Shown here: positions 35,812 to 44,979 of the stretch, one piece after another
Layout of the letters: the number at the start of each line of letters is the position of its first letter
Position numbering within the stretch: position 1 is the first letter of the stretch
Assembly (NCBI GenBank): GCA_030442035.1
Contig: JAUJEA010000007.1
Coordinates: 248,001-312,000 of the forward strand
From: Splendidivirga corallicola
GTDB taxonomy: Bacteria; Bacteroidota; Bacteroidia; Cytophagales; Cyclobacteriaceae
Direction of reading: 5' to 3'
Length of the DNA: 64,000 nucleotides
The notes under the pieces: model-generated
Seen by the model: only the letters and a program-made list of their open reading frames with translations
Told to the model about the DNA's origin: nothing
The model's database searches: none
Position numbers and translations under genes: made by a program

Positions 35812-38800
35812 ATGATACCGGTAAAGCTAAGTTTTCAGGGATTATATTCTTATAAAGAAAAGCTGGAGATTGATTTTGAAACATTAGTTTCTTCAAAACT
35901 CTTTGGCATTTTCGGTGCAGTAGGTAGTGGCAAGTCATCCATACTTGAGGCCATCGTTTTTGTGCTTTTCGACAGGAGTGATCGCTTGAATAAATCAGGC
36001 GACAATCGCTATTACAACATGCTCAATTTACAAAGTGATGAATTATTAATTGATTTCAGTTTTAAAGCGGGAAAGGGAAACAATGATCTTTATAGATTTA
36101 ATTTTTCTGCTAAAAGAAAACAACGCGATTTTGAAAAGGTTGAAGTTAAGAACAGAAGCTTTTACCATTGGAAGAATGACGACTGGTTACCCATAGAAAA
36201 CATACAGGACGCATCAGAAATCCTTGGAATGACTTATGAAAATTTCAGGCAGACAGTCATTGTCCCACAAGGAAAATTCAGAGAGTTTATAGATCAAAAA
36301 ACGGCGGATCGTACCAAAATGTTGAAGGAGCTTTTTCAATTGGAAAGGTTCGATCTTTTTTCCAGGACCAACATTTTACTTGGCAGAACTAAAACAGACA
36401 TTGAAGTAGCAGAAGCAAAGATCGGAGAGCAGGGAGAGATCAGTGAAGGGGATGTAAACACCATCTCCGAACAGATAAAACATACGAAAACCGAACTTGA
36501 GAAGGAACAGGTATTGCTGGATCAATTGAGAAAAGAAGAAGCTGTACTTGACAAACTGAAGAAACTTTTTGAGGATATTCATCAGCTTGAAGAGGAAAGG
36601 CAGCTCTTACTAGATGATCAGGATATGTTCCTTCAAAAAGAAAAACAACTGGCCATTTATGAAAAAGCGCTCACTTTTTTCGATGAGAAATTAAAGATAC
36701 TTGATCACACCCTTGACGATATAAAGAAGAAACAAACGCATATTCAAGAACTACGTGATCAACTCGCTACAACTGAAACAGCTTGTAATACAGCCAATGA
36801 AAATTACGAACAGGCACAACGTGATTTTCAGAACAAAGGAGATATTGAGCAAAAAGCAAAAGATCTCAATAACATTATTAAGATAAAAGAGGCTAACGAA
36901 ACAGTACTTGAGATAAGCTCAAAAATCGAACTGGTTCGAAATAGCCTCGCTACCATTGAAGAAAGAAAAAGGTCAAGTCTTGAAGCCCTTCAAAACCATG
37001 AGGGTAGCATTGAAAAGCTGGAAAAAAAACTGGAAGACCATTTAATACTAACACAATTACAACAATGGAATCTGAAGAACAATGAGTTAGCTGAGGAACT
37101 ATCAAAACAGCAAAAGGAAAAGGAAGTCGTTCTTTCAAAAGAAAAAGAATTACGAAATAAGCAGGTTGAGCTGATCAAGACTCACCAGGATCTTGAACCA
37201 TTTGTCGATTACAGATCTTTTTTGAAAGATGCTGACGATTTCGAAACTAAGAAAATTAAAACCATTGAAGCGCTGGAAATTGATATTCGGGAATGGAAAG
37301 TTAAGCAGGAAATGGCAAATTATTCCGAGAACTTAAAAGAAGGTGAACCATGCCCGTTATGTGGATCTAAGCACCACCCTTCTCCGGCAGAAATCGAAAC
37401 AGTAGATGAGCAGATAGCAGCATCTGAAAGAGCTCTGGAACTTCAAAAAGATGATATCAGGATTTTTAGAGCATTAAAAGATAATATAAGAGAACTGGAA
37501 AGCGAAATAGTCACCCAAAGAAAATACCTGGAACAATGTGAAGGAAACATTGCAACACTGAAGGTCAAAGAAGATAAGCACCGGGGCGAATTTGTCTGGG
37601 AAACCTGGAGAGATAAGGATTTGGCTCAAATAGAGATCCTGTTACAGGAATCCACGGCAGAAAAGAAGACCTTACAGGAACTTAAAGAAAAGGTAGCTGA
37701 GCTTCGTAAAGTGCTGGATAACATTGAAACTGAACTTAACGGTCAAAATGAAAAATTAAATATCACTGAAAAAGAAAGCGCCCGGAAAGAAGGTGAAATA
37801 GAACAATTAAAAGGGGCAATACAGATATTAGATGTTGAAAAGTTTCAAAAATATCCCATTGAACAACTTCAGACGAACCTGCAAAAGGGTGAAAAGCAAT
37901 TATCAGAGATCAATGCCAAATATGAACACACCGGTTCTGAAAAAAGACAATTGGAGCAGGAGCTCAATACAATAAAGGGACAGTTAAAATCTGAAGAAAA
38001 GAATCTTGAACAAACCGTTATCAAAGCTCAAAAGTTAGATGAACAAATTAAGAATCTTGTGATAGAAAAGGGATTTAAGGAGATCGATGAAATAAGAAAT
38101 ATTCTCCAAACATCACTTAACATCGAAGAAGAACGTAAGGCTTTAAGCCATTATCAACAACGCTTACAAACCGTAACAGCGCAGCTGGAACTTTTGAAAA
38201 AGGAGGCCTCAGATCATTCTTATGGGGAGGAGAATCACATAAAATTGAAAGATGAAATCGAAAGATTAGTATTACTCACCAAGGAATTAGGAAATAAATT
38301 AGCAGGTCTGAAACATGAGAAAGGAGATCTTGAAAAGAGACTTGTTAAAATCAGGGATTTTAAGGCCGAGTTAGACAAATTAACCATTCGAAAGCATGAT
38401 TTATCCGAACTATCTCATTTGTTCAGAGGAAGCGGTTTCGTTAATTATGTATCCTCCATATATCTCAATAATCTATGCCGAATTGCCAATGAACGCTTTT
38501 TTAAATTAACCAACAACAACCTTAGTCTTGAACTAAATGAAAACAATGAATTTATTGTAAGAGACTATTTAAATAACGGTAAAACAAGATTGCTGAAAAC
38601 TTTATCGGGAGGCCAAACTTTTCAGGCCGCTTTGTGTCTTGCCCTGGCACTTGCTGAAAACATCAAGTCGCTGAACCAAGCAGACCAAAGTTTTTTCTTT
38701 TTGGATGAAGGTTTTGGAGCCTTGGATAAAAATGCCTTAAGGGTGGTTTTTGAAACTTTAAAATCCTTACAAAAAGAGAATAGGATCGTAGGCATTATCT

Positions 38801-38895
38801 CGCACGTCGAAGAGCTTCAGCAGGAAATTGATATTTATCTCAAAATTGAAAATGATAAAGAAAGGGGCAGTTTGATCTCTTACAGTTGGAATTAG
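35812..38895 (+). CDS. sbcC: SbcCD nuclease, subunit C (SMC-like ATPase)
   Basis: SbcC is the Rad50-type ATPase that clamps DNA for SbcD. The 1027 residues have Walker A GAVGSGKSS (35-43), two long antiparallel coiled coils, the zinc hook CPLC at residues 514-517 in the middle, and the C-terminal ABC signature TLSGGQTFQAALCLALALAE with Walker B FFLDEGFGALDK. The architecture is complete. The start-proximal repeat lies just upstream. Confidence 0.96.
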   Translation: MIPVKLSFQGLYSYKEKLEIDFETLVSSKLFGIFGAVGSGKSSILEAIVFVLFDRSDRLNKSGDNRYYNMLNLQSDELLIDFSFKAGKGNNDLYRFNFSAKRKQRDFEKVEVKNRSFYHWKNDDWLPIENIQDASEILGMTYENFRQTVIVPQGKFREFIDQKTADRTKMLKELFQLERFDLFSRTNILLGRTKTDIEVAEAKIGEQGEISEGDVNTISEQIKHTKTELEKEQVLLDQLRKEEAVLDKLKKLFEDIHQLEEERQLLLDDQDMFLQKEKQLAIYEKALTFFDEKLKILDHTLDDIKKKQTHIQELRDQLATTETACNTANENYEQAQRDFQNKGDIEQKAKDLNNIIKIKEANETVLEISSKIELVRNSLATIEERKRSSLEALQNHEGSIEKLEKKLEDHLILTQLQQWNLKNNELAEELSKQQKEKEVVLSKEKELRNKQVELIKTHQDLEPFVDYRSFLKDADDFETKKIKTIEALEIDIREWKVKQEMANYSENLKEGEPCPLCGSKHHPSPAEIETVDEQIAASERALELQKDDIRIFRALKDNIRELESEIVTQRKYLEQCEGNIATLKVKEDKHRGEFVWETWRDKDLAQIEILLQESTAEKKTLQELKEKVAELRKVLDNIETELNGQNEKLNITEKESARKEGEIEQLKGAIQILDVEKFQKYPIEQLQTNLQKGEKQLSEINAKYEHTGSEKRQLEQELNTIKGQLKSEEKNLEQTVIKAQKLDEQIKNLVIEKGFKEIDEIRNILQTSLNIEEERKALSHYQQRLQTVTAQLELLKKEASDHSYGEENHIKLKDEIERLVLLTKELGNKLAGLKHEKGDLEKRLVKIRDFKAELDKLTIRKHDLSELSHLFRGSGFVNYVSSIYLNNLCRIANERFFKLTNNNLSLELNENNEFIVRDYLNNGKTRLLKTLSGGQTFQAALCLALALAENIKSLNQADQSFFFLDEGFGALDKNALRVVFETLKSLQKENRIVGIISHVEELQQEIDIYLKIENDKERGSLISYSWN

Positions 38896-38947
38896 GTTAA
38901 ATCTGAACTTTTAATATTAAGTATTGAAATACATTTATGTAGTTGCT

Positions 38948-39889
38948 TCATCGATAGATTCCAACATATTCTTCCTCTCCTTCTTTTTTGTAAGCCCTAT
39001 ACATTCCTTTCGTATTAAATGGCATTGAAATATTTCCATTCCTGTCAACAGCAATAAGGCCTCCCTTTCCGCCTGCTTTTTTCAATGTTTCGAAAACAAG
39101 ATATTCAGCGGCCTCTTTAAGCGATTTTTGTCCATATTTGATCATGCAAGAAAGCTCATGGGCTACCACATATCTGATGAAATACTCACCATGGCCTGTA
39201 CAGGACACAGCACAGGTATTGTTATCAGCATAAGTTCCCGCACCAATGATCGGGCTATCACCGATTCTACCAAATTTTTTGTTCACCATACCACCAGTGG
39301 AAGTTGCTGCTGCCAAATTGCCCCTTTTGTCCATGGCTACCGCACCAACTGTTCCATATTTTTTTTCTTCTTCAATGTCATGATCAAGAATTATTTTGTC
39401 TTTGCTTTTTGCTTTCTGCCATTGCTTGTACCGAAACTCATCATAGAAATATTCCTGTGGTTTGATCTCAATATCAAATTTTTTAGCGAAACGCACCGCT
39501 TCTGGTCCTCCAAGCATAACATGTCTCGAATGTTTCATGATAGCTCTTGCCAAAAGAATAGGATTTCTCACAAATTGAACACCTGAAGCAGCTCCTGCCT
39601 TCAGAGATTTACCTTCCATAAGGGCGGCATCCATTTCATGTTTGCCATCATGTGTAAAGACAGATCCTTTTCCCGCATTAAAAAGCGAACTATTTTCCAT
39701 TATACGAACCGATTCTATTACCGCATCCATAGCTCTCCCTCCTTTTTCAAGAATGGCGGTTCCAGCTAAAAGCGCTCGTTTGAGTGCTTCATGGTAAGCC
39801 TTCTCCTTCCACATTGTCATAGTTGTCCTGGAAACTGTTCCAGCCCCTCCGTGGATGGCAAATGCATATTTTCTGATCAGCTTTCCCAT
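38948..39889 (-). CDS. Isoaspartyl peptidase / type III L-asparaginase
   Basis: An Ntn-hydrolase of 313 residues that is expected to cut itself before Thr180 in GTVGAVAMDKRGNLAAATSTGG. The new N-terminal threonine is the nucleophile. Other family features are IHGGAG (12-17), FNAGKGSVFTHDG and the substrate segment CTGHGE. Such enzymes hydrolyse beta-aspartyl dipeptides from damaged protein or from cyanophycin, and also asparagine. There is no signal peptide, so it is cytoplasmic. Its ATG directly abuts the stop of the upstream P-loop gene, so the two are coupled. Confidence 0.92.
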   Translation of the reverse strand: MGKLIRKYAFAIHGGAGTVSRTTMTMWKEKAYHEALKRALLAGTAILEKGGRAMDAVIESVRIMENSSLFNAGKGSVFTHDGKHEMDAALMEGKSLKAGAASGVQFVRNPILLARAIMKHSRHVMLGGPEAVRFAKKFDIEIKPQEYFYDEFRYKQWQKAKSKDKIILDHDIEEEKKYGTVGAVAMDKRGNLAAATSTGGMVNKKFGRIGDSPIIGAGTYADNNTCAVSCTGHGEYFIRYVVAHELSCMIKYGQKSLKEAAEYLVFETLKKAGGKGGLIAVDRNGNISMPFNTKGMYRAYKKEGEEEYVGIYR

Positions 39890-40954
39890 TTAAACTTTTA
39901 TAACCTTCCCTTTGGACCTTCTTTTTGGCCGACACAAAATATCCACAAGCATTTTTGTGTCAGCATTCATACTATCAAAAATTGGAACTTCCGTAAAAGC
40001 CTCAAGTTCTTTTATATGTAGCGGTGAACTTGAACAAACACCGGAAATGGCATCAGGTGTTAAATCAAAATGTTTTTTCAGTACTTCCAAACCTCCAATG
40101 GCTCCAAAGGCATCAGCCGCACAAAAAATCAATTTATGGATTCTCCTTCGCACTTCTTCAGACTTCAATAGCATTGATGTTTCCCTTTGATTGATCCCAT
40201 CGGCTAACTCAACAACCCAGTAGTTTTCTCTATTATTTGCATATTTCAGATCGAGCGAATTAAATATGTGAAGCGTTTCCTCTTCGGAAAGCAAATAAGT
40301 TGATGGATAGCCCAGGTAAGAGAAATCAGCATAATAAGAAGCTCCTGCATCATTCATATGCAAAATATCCTTGAGACTAGCCGTACCGGTAACTTTAGTA
40401 CCCCTGACTTCGTGACCAGACAATGACAATGCTCTGCAACATGATACGGCAGCTGCGCTCTTCCCTGAGTTCATCGCTGTACCAACCACCAAAATCATTT
40501 TAGCCCGAGGAAATTTCTTTTGTGTAGTCTTTGGTACAATGAGTGGATGGTTTTTGGTATTGATAATATCACCTTGCTTATCACATGCATAACCAAGGAC
40601 TTTAATCCTTGTTGGATCAATAACCTTACTGCTTTTAGCCTTCACCAGACCCACAAGCCCGGAACGTGCCAATAAGTCAACATCTTCAACAAGAGAATCG
40701 GGAACAATTCCTTCATAATAATCGGGAGCGTACCTGTTCCCAAAAGTGAAGACCGCCTTCGATCCTTGAAAAATATTGTGTATTCTTCCCTGGCTATTTT
40801 CCAGAGAATTATGCTGGCCAATTCTTGTAACTATTCCATAAACCAAATCACCAATTTCAGGAGATTTGTCAATAGTGCGATATCCCTTTACTAATTTATT
40901 GGAAATGCCATAGGCTGCACTTGGTATGATGTAACCTCTAGAAAGTTTTTCCAT
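39890..40954 (-). CDS. Unrecognised P-loop protein (possibly DUF1611-like) coupled to isoaspartyl peptidase
   Basis: I do not recognise this 354-residue protein with certainty. Residues 158-166 are a P-loop, GTAMNSGKS, in a strand-loop-helix setting (AKMILVVGTAMNSGKSAAAVSCCRAL). VVELADG at about 247-253 could be the Walker B strand. The N-terminal roughly 140 residues (GDLVYGIVTRIGQHNSLE, then FTFGNRYAPDYYEGIVP) form a separate module unknown to me. The P-loop half recalls DUF1611-type NTPases, some of which act in amino-acid metabolism. Its stop TAA is followed directly by the peptidase ATG. The pair may share a pathway on beta-aspartyl or related substrates, but that is inference. Confidence 0.65.
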   Translation of the reverse strand: MEKLSRGYIIPSAAYGISNKLVKGYRTIDKSPEIGDLVYGIVTRIGQHNSLENSQGRIHNIFQGSKAVFTFGNRYAPDYYEGIVPDSLVEDVDLLARSGLVGLVKAKSSKVIDPTRIKVLGYACDKQGDIINTKNHPLIVPKTTQKKFPRAKMILVVGTAMNSGKSAAAVSCCRALSLSGHEVRGTKVTGTASLKDILHMNDAGASYYADFSYLGYPSTYLLSEEETLHIFNSLDLKYANNRENYWVVELADGINQRETSMLLKSEEVRRRIHKLIFCAADAFGAIGGLEVLKKHFDLTPDAISGVCSSSPLHIKELEAFTEVPIFDSMNADTKMLVDILCRPKRRSKGKVIKV

Positions 40955-41073
40955 TTACTTTTTGTTCATTCGCAAATATACTTTTGGAACAGAAACAATG
41001 ATGTAGAAAAAATAGAAAATTTTCTATTCGCTGAATATCAGTTATGCTGGTTCAAAATATTTTTTAAAGCTTC

Positions 41074-42129
41074 TTATCCATGCTTTTCCTTATTAGCCAA
41101 TTGCCCACAAGCTGCATCAATATCTTTGCCCCGGCTTCTTCTCACCTGAACATTTACCCCACGCTTTTTAAGGTAATTGGAAAAGGTCTCTAACCTGTCT
41201 TCTTCAGTTTTGACAAAATCCGCTTCCTGGATGGGATTATATTCAATAATGTTTACTTTGCTCGGAACATATTTTGTGAATTGGTACAATTCAGCAGCGT
41301 CATCCAAGGTATCGTTGAAGTTATAAAATACAATGTATTCGAATGTCACACGATTTTTTGTTTTATAGTAATAATACTGAAGTGCCTCCTTTAATGCTTC
41401 AAGACTATTGCTTTCATTGATCGGCATGATGGTGTCTCGCTTTTTATCATTAGCAGCATGAAGTGATAAAGCCAAATTAAATTTTACCTCATCATCGCCC
41501 AATTTTCTGATCATTTTGGCAATACCAGCTGTGGAAACAGTAATGCGTTTTGGTGACATACCAAGACCCTCCGGAGAAGTCACGTGCTCAATGGATTTTA
41601 GCACATTTGTATAGTTCAAAAGCGGTTCTCCCATTCCCATATAAACAATATTGCTTAGAGGAACATTATAGTTTTTCTCAGCCTGTTCTTTGATATGGAC
41701 AACCTGATCGTAGATCTCTGCTGCATCAAGATTGCGTGCCCTATCCATATAACCCGTAGCACAGAACTTGCAACTTAATGAACAACCCACCTGTGAAGAT
41801 ACGCAGGCAGTCATTCGATCATCAGCTGGGATCAATACCCCCTCGATCACATGATCATCAAATAATTTGAAAGTTGATTTTATTGTCTGATCTGTACTAA
41901 TTTGCTGCTGATCAAGGCTTACAGCATTGATGACAAAATTATCTTTAAGCAACTCTCTCGTCTTCAATGATAAATTCGACATTTCATCAAAGCTACGAGC
42001 GGATTTTTTCCAAAGCCATTCATGAATCTGTTTTACTCTAAAGGGCTTTTCACCATGATTCATCAAAAAATCCTTCACCTTCTCAACATCAGTTTTCCTG
42101 ATGTCCTGTTTTTGGGAATTGCGATCCAT
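41074..42129 (-). CDS. rlmN: Dual-specificity 23S rRNA A2503 / tRNA A37 C2-methyltransferase RlmN
   Basis: A radical-SAM enzyme of 351 residues. The [4Fe-4S] cluster motif is Cys116-x3-Cys120-x2-Cys123 (CSLSCKFC). The two catalytic cysteines fit Cys109 (TACVSSQ) and Cys341 (DAACGQLA). Other conserved parts are YMGMGEPLLNY and ISTAGI-like VSTAGI. The short N-terminal RNA-binding domain (about 10-75, FRVKQIHEWLWKK) is present. It methylates A2503 in the peptidyl-transferase centre and, in other bacteria, tRNA A37. It is a single-gene unit. Confidence 0.96.
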   Translation of the reverse strand: MDRNSQKQDIRKTDVEKVKDFLMNHGEKPFRVKQIHEWLWKKSARSFDEMSNLSLKTRELLKDNFVINAVSLDQQQISTDQTIKSTFKLFDDHVIEGVLIPADDRMTACVSSQVGCSLSCKFCATGYMDRARNLDAAEIYDQVVHIKEQAEKNYNVPLSNIVYMGMGEPLLNYTNVLKSIEHVTSPEGLGMSPKRITVSTAGIAKMIRKLGDDEVKFNLALSLHAANDKKRDTIMPINESNSLEALKEALQYYYYKTKNRVTFEYIVFYNFNDTLDDAAELYQFTKYVPSKVNIIEYNPIQEADFVKTEEDRLETFSNYLKKRGVNVQVRRSRGKDIDAACGQLANKEKHG

Positions 42130-42354
42130 AGTGCAAAGCTAGTGATAAATTGTTGAAGCCTTCAAGTATCTGTTTCTCTATGGATGAAACCATATCACAA
42201 GTAAAGCAAACAAGTGGTAATTTTGAATGATGAATTTTGAGTTTTGAATTATGATCATTCAAAATTGTAAAATATAGGTTTACTAAATTCACGTTTTGTT
42301 ACTTCAGTCCAATTAATTATCTTTTGCCCTGAAAAACTGTAAAAGGACTATTGG

Positions 42355-42879
42355 ATGCTTCATTTCTTTAATTGGTACATTAAACGAGTCGATCAGCTGA
42401 ATGAATGGATAGGGAACAAGATTTCCTGGTTTACAACTTTGTTGGTATTGCTGATATGTTATGATGTGATCATGCGTTATCTGTTCAACCAGAGTGCTGC
42501 ATGGATTTTTGAATTGGAGTGGCATCTATTTGCAGCCATATTTCTGATTGGAGCAGCATTCACTTTGAAGCATGATCGTCATGTACGGGTCGATGTTTTT
42601 TACAGCCGTTTTAGTGTCAAGCAAAAAGCCTGGGTAAATCTGGTGGGAACATTGATATTCCTGATACCCTTTTGTCTTGTAATCATCGATGCATCTTTAA
42701 AATTTGTTGGCAACTCATTTAGGCTCAATGAATCTTCCCCTGATCCCGGAGGGCTCCCCGCCAGGTATATTATCAAATCAGCTATACCTATTGGCTTTAT
42801 TTTGTTATTCCTCCAAAGTATTTCACTGACATTTAAGTCACTCTTAATCATTTTTAACAAAGCAAATCATAAATCCTAA
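42355..42879 (+). CDS. TRAP transporter small permease (DctQ type)
   Basis: The 174-residue membrane protein has four helices and the DctQ-like start WYIKRVDQLNEWIGNKISWF, followed by ELEWHLFAAIFLIGAAFTLKHDRHVRVDV. It is the small membrane subunit of a TRAP carrier, which imports organic acids or other carboxylates using the sodium gradient. The large permease gene begins 5 bp downstream. A matching binding-protein gene lies at 44980-46101 on the opposite strand. Confidence 0.92.
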   Translation: MLHFFNWYIKRVDQLNEWIGNKISWFTTLLVLLICYDVIMRYLFNQSAAWIFELEWHLFAAIFLIGAAFTLKHDRHVRVDVFYSRFSVKQKAWVNLVGTLIFLIPFCLVIIDASLKFVGNSFRLNESSPDPGGLPARYIIKSAIPIGFILLFLQSISLTFKSLLIIFNKANHKS

Positions 42880-42884
42880 TAGCT

Positions 42885-44204
42885 GTGATTGAAGGACTCG
42901 CGATCGTATTATTTGCCATTATTTTCTTATTGATCCTCTTTGGTTATCCTGTTGCATTTACCCTGGGAGGTGTTTCAGTACTTATGGGTATTATCATTTT
43001 CGGTATTGATTTTTTCTATTTGTTGTCCCTGCGGGTATATGGGACTATGGGAAATTTTGTATTAATAGCCGTTCCATTGTTTGTTTATATGGGCATTATG
43101 TTGGAAAAATCAGGACTGGCTGAAAGTCTCTTGGAAACCATGGCCTTGTTGTTTGGAAAGCTCAAAGGAGGTTTGGCCATTTCAGTGGTTATTGTCGGCG
43201 CTATGCTGGCCGCATCCACTGGCATTGTTGGTGCCACCGTCATTACTATGGGACTGATCAGTCTCCCAACAATGTTGAAAAGAGGATACAGCGCAGAACT
43301 GGCCACCGGAACCATCGCTTCTTCAGGTACTTTGGGACAAATAATACCACCATCTGTAGTGCTGGTATTATTGGGAAGTGTATTAAATGTGTCAGTCGGG
43401 GATTTATTTACTGCTGCATTGCTCCCCGGAATATTGTTGGTTTTATTGTATGTTGGATACATTGTTATCAGAGCTTCTGTAAATCCTGATGTTGCCCCCG
43501 CCCTTCCTCAAGAGGAGATTACCAGATTCAAATCCGAAGGTATGATAAAGCGAATTATCAGTGCCTTTCTTTTGCCTTTCGCTTTGATCGTCGCTGTGTT
43601 GGGATCTATTTTCGCCGGAATTGCTTCGCCAACGGAAGCTGCGGCTGTTGGAGCCTTGGGTGCTACAATCCTTACGATCATTCAAGGGAAGTTTAATCTG
43701 AAGACATTGAAGCAGGTAATGACAGAAACCACGCACCTTACTTCAATGGTTTTTATTATTTTGGTTGGAGCAACAGCCTTTTCATTGGTATTCAGAGGAC
43801 TCGGGGGAGACAGGTATCTGATTGAAATTATTAGGGAGGCCCAACTGAGCCCTTATACCTTTATCTTTCTTGTTATGTTGGTGGTGTTCATCGCCGGATT
43901 TTTTATTGATTTTATTGAGATCATTTTCATTATTGTACCTGTAGTGGCCCCTATTTTCATTGCATTGAAAATAGATCTGATATGGATCGGGATCCTGATT
44001 GCTCTTAATTTACAGACTTCCTTCTTAACCCCTCCATTCGGTTTCTCATTATTTTATCTAAAGGGAGTAGCACCTCCGGAAGTTAAAACAAGCCATTTGT
44101 ATAGAGGCATATTGCCCTTTGTCATAATACAATTGATATTTTTGGGGCTGGTAATCACCTTTCCTGAAATCGTGAAATGGCTACCTGAAATCATGGAAAA
44201 TTAA
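42885..44204 (+). CDS. TRAP transporter large permease (DctM type)
   Basis: The 439-residue protein has about twelve helices. DctM features visible are LFGYPVAFTLGG at the start, VAVPLFVYMGIMLEKSGLAE-like IAVPLFVYMG, GTIASSGTLGQIIPPSVVLVLLG and GIASPTEAAAVGALGA. It is the translocation subunit that couples sodium entry to uptake of the substrate handed over by the periplasmic receptor. The start is a GTG 5 bp after dctQ. An OmpH/Skp gene on the opposite strand separates it from the receptor gene. Confidence 0.94.
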   Translation: MIEGLAIVLFAIIFLLILFGYPVAFTLGGVSVLMGIIIFGIDFFYLLSLRVYGTMGNFVLIAVPLFVYMGIMLEKSGLAESLLETMALLFGKLKGGLAISVVIVGAMLAASTGIVGATVITMGLISLPTMLKRGYSAELATGTIASSGTLGQIIPPSVVLVLLGSVLNVSVGDLFTAALLPGILLVLLYVGYIVIRASVNPDVAPALPQEEITRFKSEGMIKRIISAFLLPFALIVAVLGSIFAGIASPTEAAAVGALGATILTIIQGKFNLKTLKQVMTETTHLTSMVFIILVGATAFSLVFRGLGGDRYLIEIIREAQLSPYTFIFLVMLVVFIAGFFIDFIEIIFIIVPVVAPIFIALKIDLIWIGILIALNLQTSFLTPPFGFSLFYLKGVAPPEVKTSHLYRGILPFVIIQLIFLGLVITFPEIVKWLPEIMEN

Positions 44205-44225
44205 GACCTGCTCCCTTTCATAACA

Positions 44226-44258
44226 CAAAAAAACCCCGCAATGAAACATATTGCGAGG
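44226..44258 (-). terminator. Rho-independent terminator after the OmpH/Skp gene
   Basis: Read on the minus strand, CCTCGCAAT (44258-44250) pairs with ATTGCGGGG (44242-44234) with one mismatch and is followed by a run of seven T. It lies 24 bp after the OmpH/Skp stop. Confidence 0.75.
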
Positions 44259-44282
44259 TATCCTAAAGTATAAAAAAATAAA

Positions 44283-44819
44283 CTATTGATTTTCCTCTTT
44301 GGCCACTCCTAACTTCGCCAATACCAAATCAGATATGTCGTTTTCTTCTTTAGCAAACAACAACACATCCATACCACCGGAACTGGAATTAAATACGTGG
44401 GTGAAATTGTGTTCTTTGGCTACATTTTGAATTGCCTCTCTTATATTTTCCAGTACAGGCTGTAGCAATGCCACTTGTTTTTCCTGAAAGGATTTTTGAG
44501 CATCGGCCTGAAATTGCCTTAATGAATTTTCCAAAGATTGGATCTCACGTTCCTTATCCTTTCTAATCACATCTGTCATAGTAGGCAGATCTCTTTGATA
44601 TATTTGATATTTCTCTTGTAAGGTCTGCTCCTTGGATTTTAATTGATTGGTCAATTGATTGTTATAATCTTCAAGTTCTTTTTGAATTTGTTTAGCAGCA
44701 GGAAGTAAACTTAATATATATTCCGTGCTGGTATACCCAATTTTCAATTCTGTGCTTTGGGCGTTGACTCCGAACGTTACGAAGAGCGCCAAAGCTCCTA
44801 TTAATAATTTTGTTTTCAT
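44283..44819 (-). CDS. OmpH/Skp-family periplasmic chaperone
   Basis: The 178-residue protein has a signal peptide (MKTKLLIGALALFVTFGVNAQS). A beta-strand core (ELKIGYTSTEYILSLLP) is followed by a long coiled coil (about 45-115) and a closing strand segment with VFNSSSGGMDVLLF. Skp-type trimers hold unfolded outer-membrane proteins on their way to the Bam machine. Here it is not next to bamA, which is where Skp genes usually sit. It lies between the two halves of a TRAP transporter locus. Bacteroidota often have several OmpH paralogues. Confidence 0.88.
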   Translation of the reverse strand: MKTKLLIGALALFVTFGVNAQSTELKIGYTSTEYILSLLPAAKQIQKELEDYNNQLTNQLKSKEQTLQEKYQIYQRDLPTMTDVIRKDKEREIQSLENSLRQFQADAQKSFQEKQVALLQPVLENIREAIQNVAKEHNFTHVFNSSSGGMDVLLFAKEENDISDLVLAKLGVAKEENQ

Positions 44820-44979
44820 GATTCTAAAGATTTAATTGACACAATAAACCTAACAATTAGAATGCCTAACTTTTTGAGAAGGTTGTCCTGGATCAATAAA
44901 TCTTCCCCAGACTCAATAATATTTTATTGATATTCAGTAAGTTAAATTGATTTTAAAAAATTGAAATAGTTGTTGCTTA

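Noticed and set aside
39128-39586. 152-codon plus-strand frame inside the isoaspartyl peptidase gene
   Set aside because: It is antisense to a well-recognised enzyme, has a biased composition and no recognisable domain.
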